In this document: positions 63,366-64,000 of the stretch, in pieces | Layout of the letters: each line of letters opens with the position of its first letter | Position numbering within the stretch: the first letter of the stretch is position 1 | Assembly (NCBI RefSeq): GCF_003065425.1 | Contig: NZ_CP026949.1 | Span: forward strand, 1,612,001-1,676,000 | Direction: 5' to 3' | DNA length: 64,000 bases | Origin: Mycetocola zhujimingii | GTDB lineage: Bacteria > Actinomycetota > Actinomycetes > Actinomycetales > Microbacteriaceae | Notes under the pieces: model-generated | Databases searched by the model: none | Told to the model about the DNA's origin: nothing | Seen by the model: only the letters and a program-made list of their open reading frames with translations | Made by a program: the position numbers and the translations under genes

Positions 63366-64000
63366 ATGACTTCACGATCCACGCCCGTTCTCGCGACGGT
63401 CGCTGAGCTGGCCGGAGTATCGGCGCCCACGGTGTCCAAAGTGATCAATGGCAGGGACGACGTCGCCGAGGCCACCCGGGTGCGGGTTCAGGCCGCCCTC
63501 GATCAGGTCGGATACCGCTCGCCCTCGCAACGCCGCATCCGTTCGACAGGACCGGCAATGGTCGATCTGGTGATCGGTGTGCACGATGGCGCCTATTCCA
63601 TGGAAGTACTTCGCGGCATCCTCGATTACGCCGTGACGGTCGACGTTGACGTCGTCGTGAGCAGCCACACCCCGAACAAGCTCTCGCGGGTCGACCACGA
63701 GGAGTGGGCGCAGCGGATGAAGGAGTCGGGTCGCACCGGCATCATCTTTGTGACCTCGCAGGTGTCCAGCGATCAGGTCCGCGCCTTCAGTCAGAGGGGC
63801 ATCGCCGTCGTGGTCATCGATCCGCTCAACCCTCCCCCGCCGGGCGGGTATGCGAGCGTCGGCGCCACGAACTGGGCAGGGGGCAAGGCCGCGACCGAGC
63901 ACCTGCTCTCACTGGGCCACGAACGTGTCGCGTTCCTGGGCGGGCCGGTGGCTGCCGAGTGCAGCATCGCCCGGCTGCACGGTTATCTCGCAGCGCTGAT
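63366..64000 (+). CDS. LacI family transcriptional regulator (3' end cut by window)
   Basis: About 211 residues present. N-terminal LacI HTH: 'VLATVAELAGVSAPTVSKVINGRDDVAEATRVRVQAALDQVGYR' (VSAPTVSKVING is the recognition helix region), then the periplasmic-binding-protein-like domain 'VDLVIGVHDGAYSMEVLRGILDYA', 'GRTGIIFVTSQVSSDQV', 'GIAVVVIDP', 'ATEHLLSLGHERVAFLGG'. It begins at ATG 63366 just after the palindrome at 63329-63342. Divergent from the importer operon, whose repressor it most likely is. Confidence 0.9.
   Translation, partial: MTSRSTPVLATVAELAGVSAPTVSKVINGRDDVAEATRVRVQAALDQVGYRSPSQRRIRSTGPAMVDLVIGVHDGAYSMEVLRGILDYAVTVDVDVVVSSHTPNKLSRVDHEEWAQRMKESGRTGIIFVTSQVSSDQVRAFSQRGIAVVVIDPLNPPPPGGYASVGATNWAGGKAATEHLLSLGHERVAFLGGPVAAECSIARLHGYLAAL

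Overview
The window is a gene-dense, high-G+C, almost entirely chromosomal 'core' segment of an actinobacterium, most likely a member of the Microbacteriaceae (Leifsonia/Salinibacterium/Cryobacterium-like). The evidence is the set of actinobacteria-only families (SepH, DUF3093, DUF3145, DUF3159, DUF3710, DUF4191, DUF4193, DUF7455, homodimeric PDH E1), the glnA-glnE-glnA2-panB neighbourhood, and the AhpE - tRNA-Val - aceE - PucR-type regulator - fabD/fabH/acpP/fabF - DUF3145 block. This assignment is an inference from gene content; no database search was possible.

Layout. 1-3.4 kb: a DUF3159-DUF3710-dut operon (minus strand), DUF3093, DUF4193 and the division protein SepH. 3.4-9.3 kb: a phosphodiesterase-like protein and the convergent type II topoisomerase pair parC/parE. 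9.5-15.6 kb: DUF7455, a minus-strand run sigA-murT-gatD, an MFS carrier and a PAC2 protein. 15.7-22.7 kb: pepA, lpd, the lipoyl E2 acyltransferase, a membrane pseudokinase and DUF4191. 22.7-34.1 kb: RDD protein, glnA (with an excellent GlnR box), a small TetR-regulated cassette, glnE, glnA2, panB, a SPOR-like mini-protein, map and ppgK. 34.1-38.4 kb: the RNase P RNA gene, a CdsZ-type zinc-ribbon coiled-coil protein, a Nif3-like protein, a transglycosylase-like cell-wall protein and a manganese catalase. 38.4-45.0 kb: accessory-looking material (DedA-like small export protein, MerR and large LuxR/LAL regulators, a RibD-like reductase, a membrane protein and a frameshifted gene) ending at tRNA-Val(UAC). 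45.2-53.6 kb: AhpE peroxiredoxin, aceE and the fatty-acid synthase II operon with its PucR-type regulator. 53.8-57.6 kb: DUF3145, a PadR regulator and ligD. 57.5-64 kb: a Cys-rich putative copper-binding protein and a carbohydrate ABC importer operon (binding protein, two permeases, ThuA, Gfo/Idh/MocA) divergent from a LacI regulator cut by the window end.

How it works together. The window links central carbon metabolism (aceE, E2, lpd), fatty acid synthesis (fabDH-acpP-fabF), nitrogen assimilation (glnA, its adenylyltransferase glnE, the paralogue glnA2) and cell envelope work (murT/gatD, transglycosylase-like protein). Several palindromic operators can be read directly: GlnR box at glnA, doubled TetR operator, PadR operator over the -10, LacI-type sites and a candidate fab operator.

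The most interesting observation is that the MurT/GatD pair, normally the glutamine-dependent amidase of lipid II D-glutamate, has lost both the GatD nucleophile (Cys to Gly) and the MurT zinc-ribbon cysteines, while keeping the MurT P-loop. In a family whose peptidoglycan is typically cross-linked through that very D-Glu carboxyl (group B), this suggests a repurposed enzyme. A second is a two-indel broken membrane/secreted protein gene whose frame is restored by one GC dinucleotide in a (GC)5 tract.
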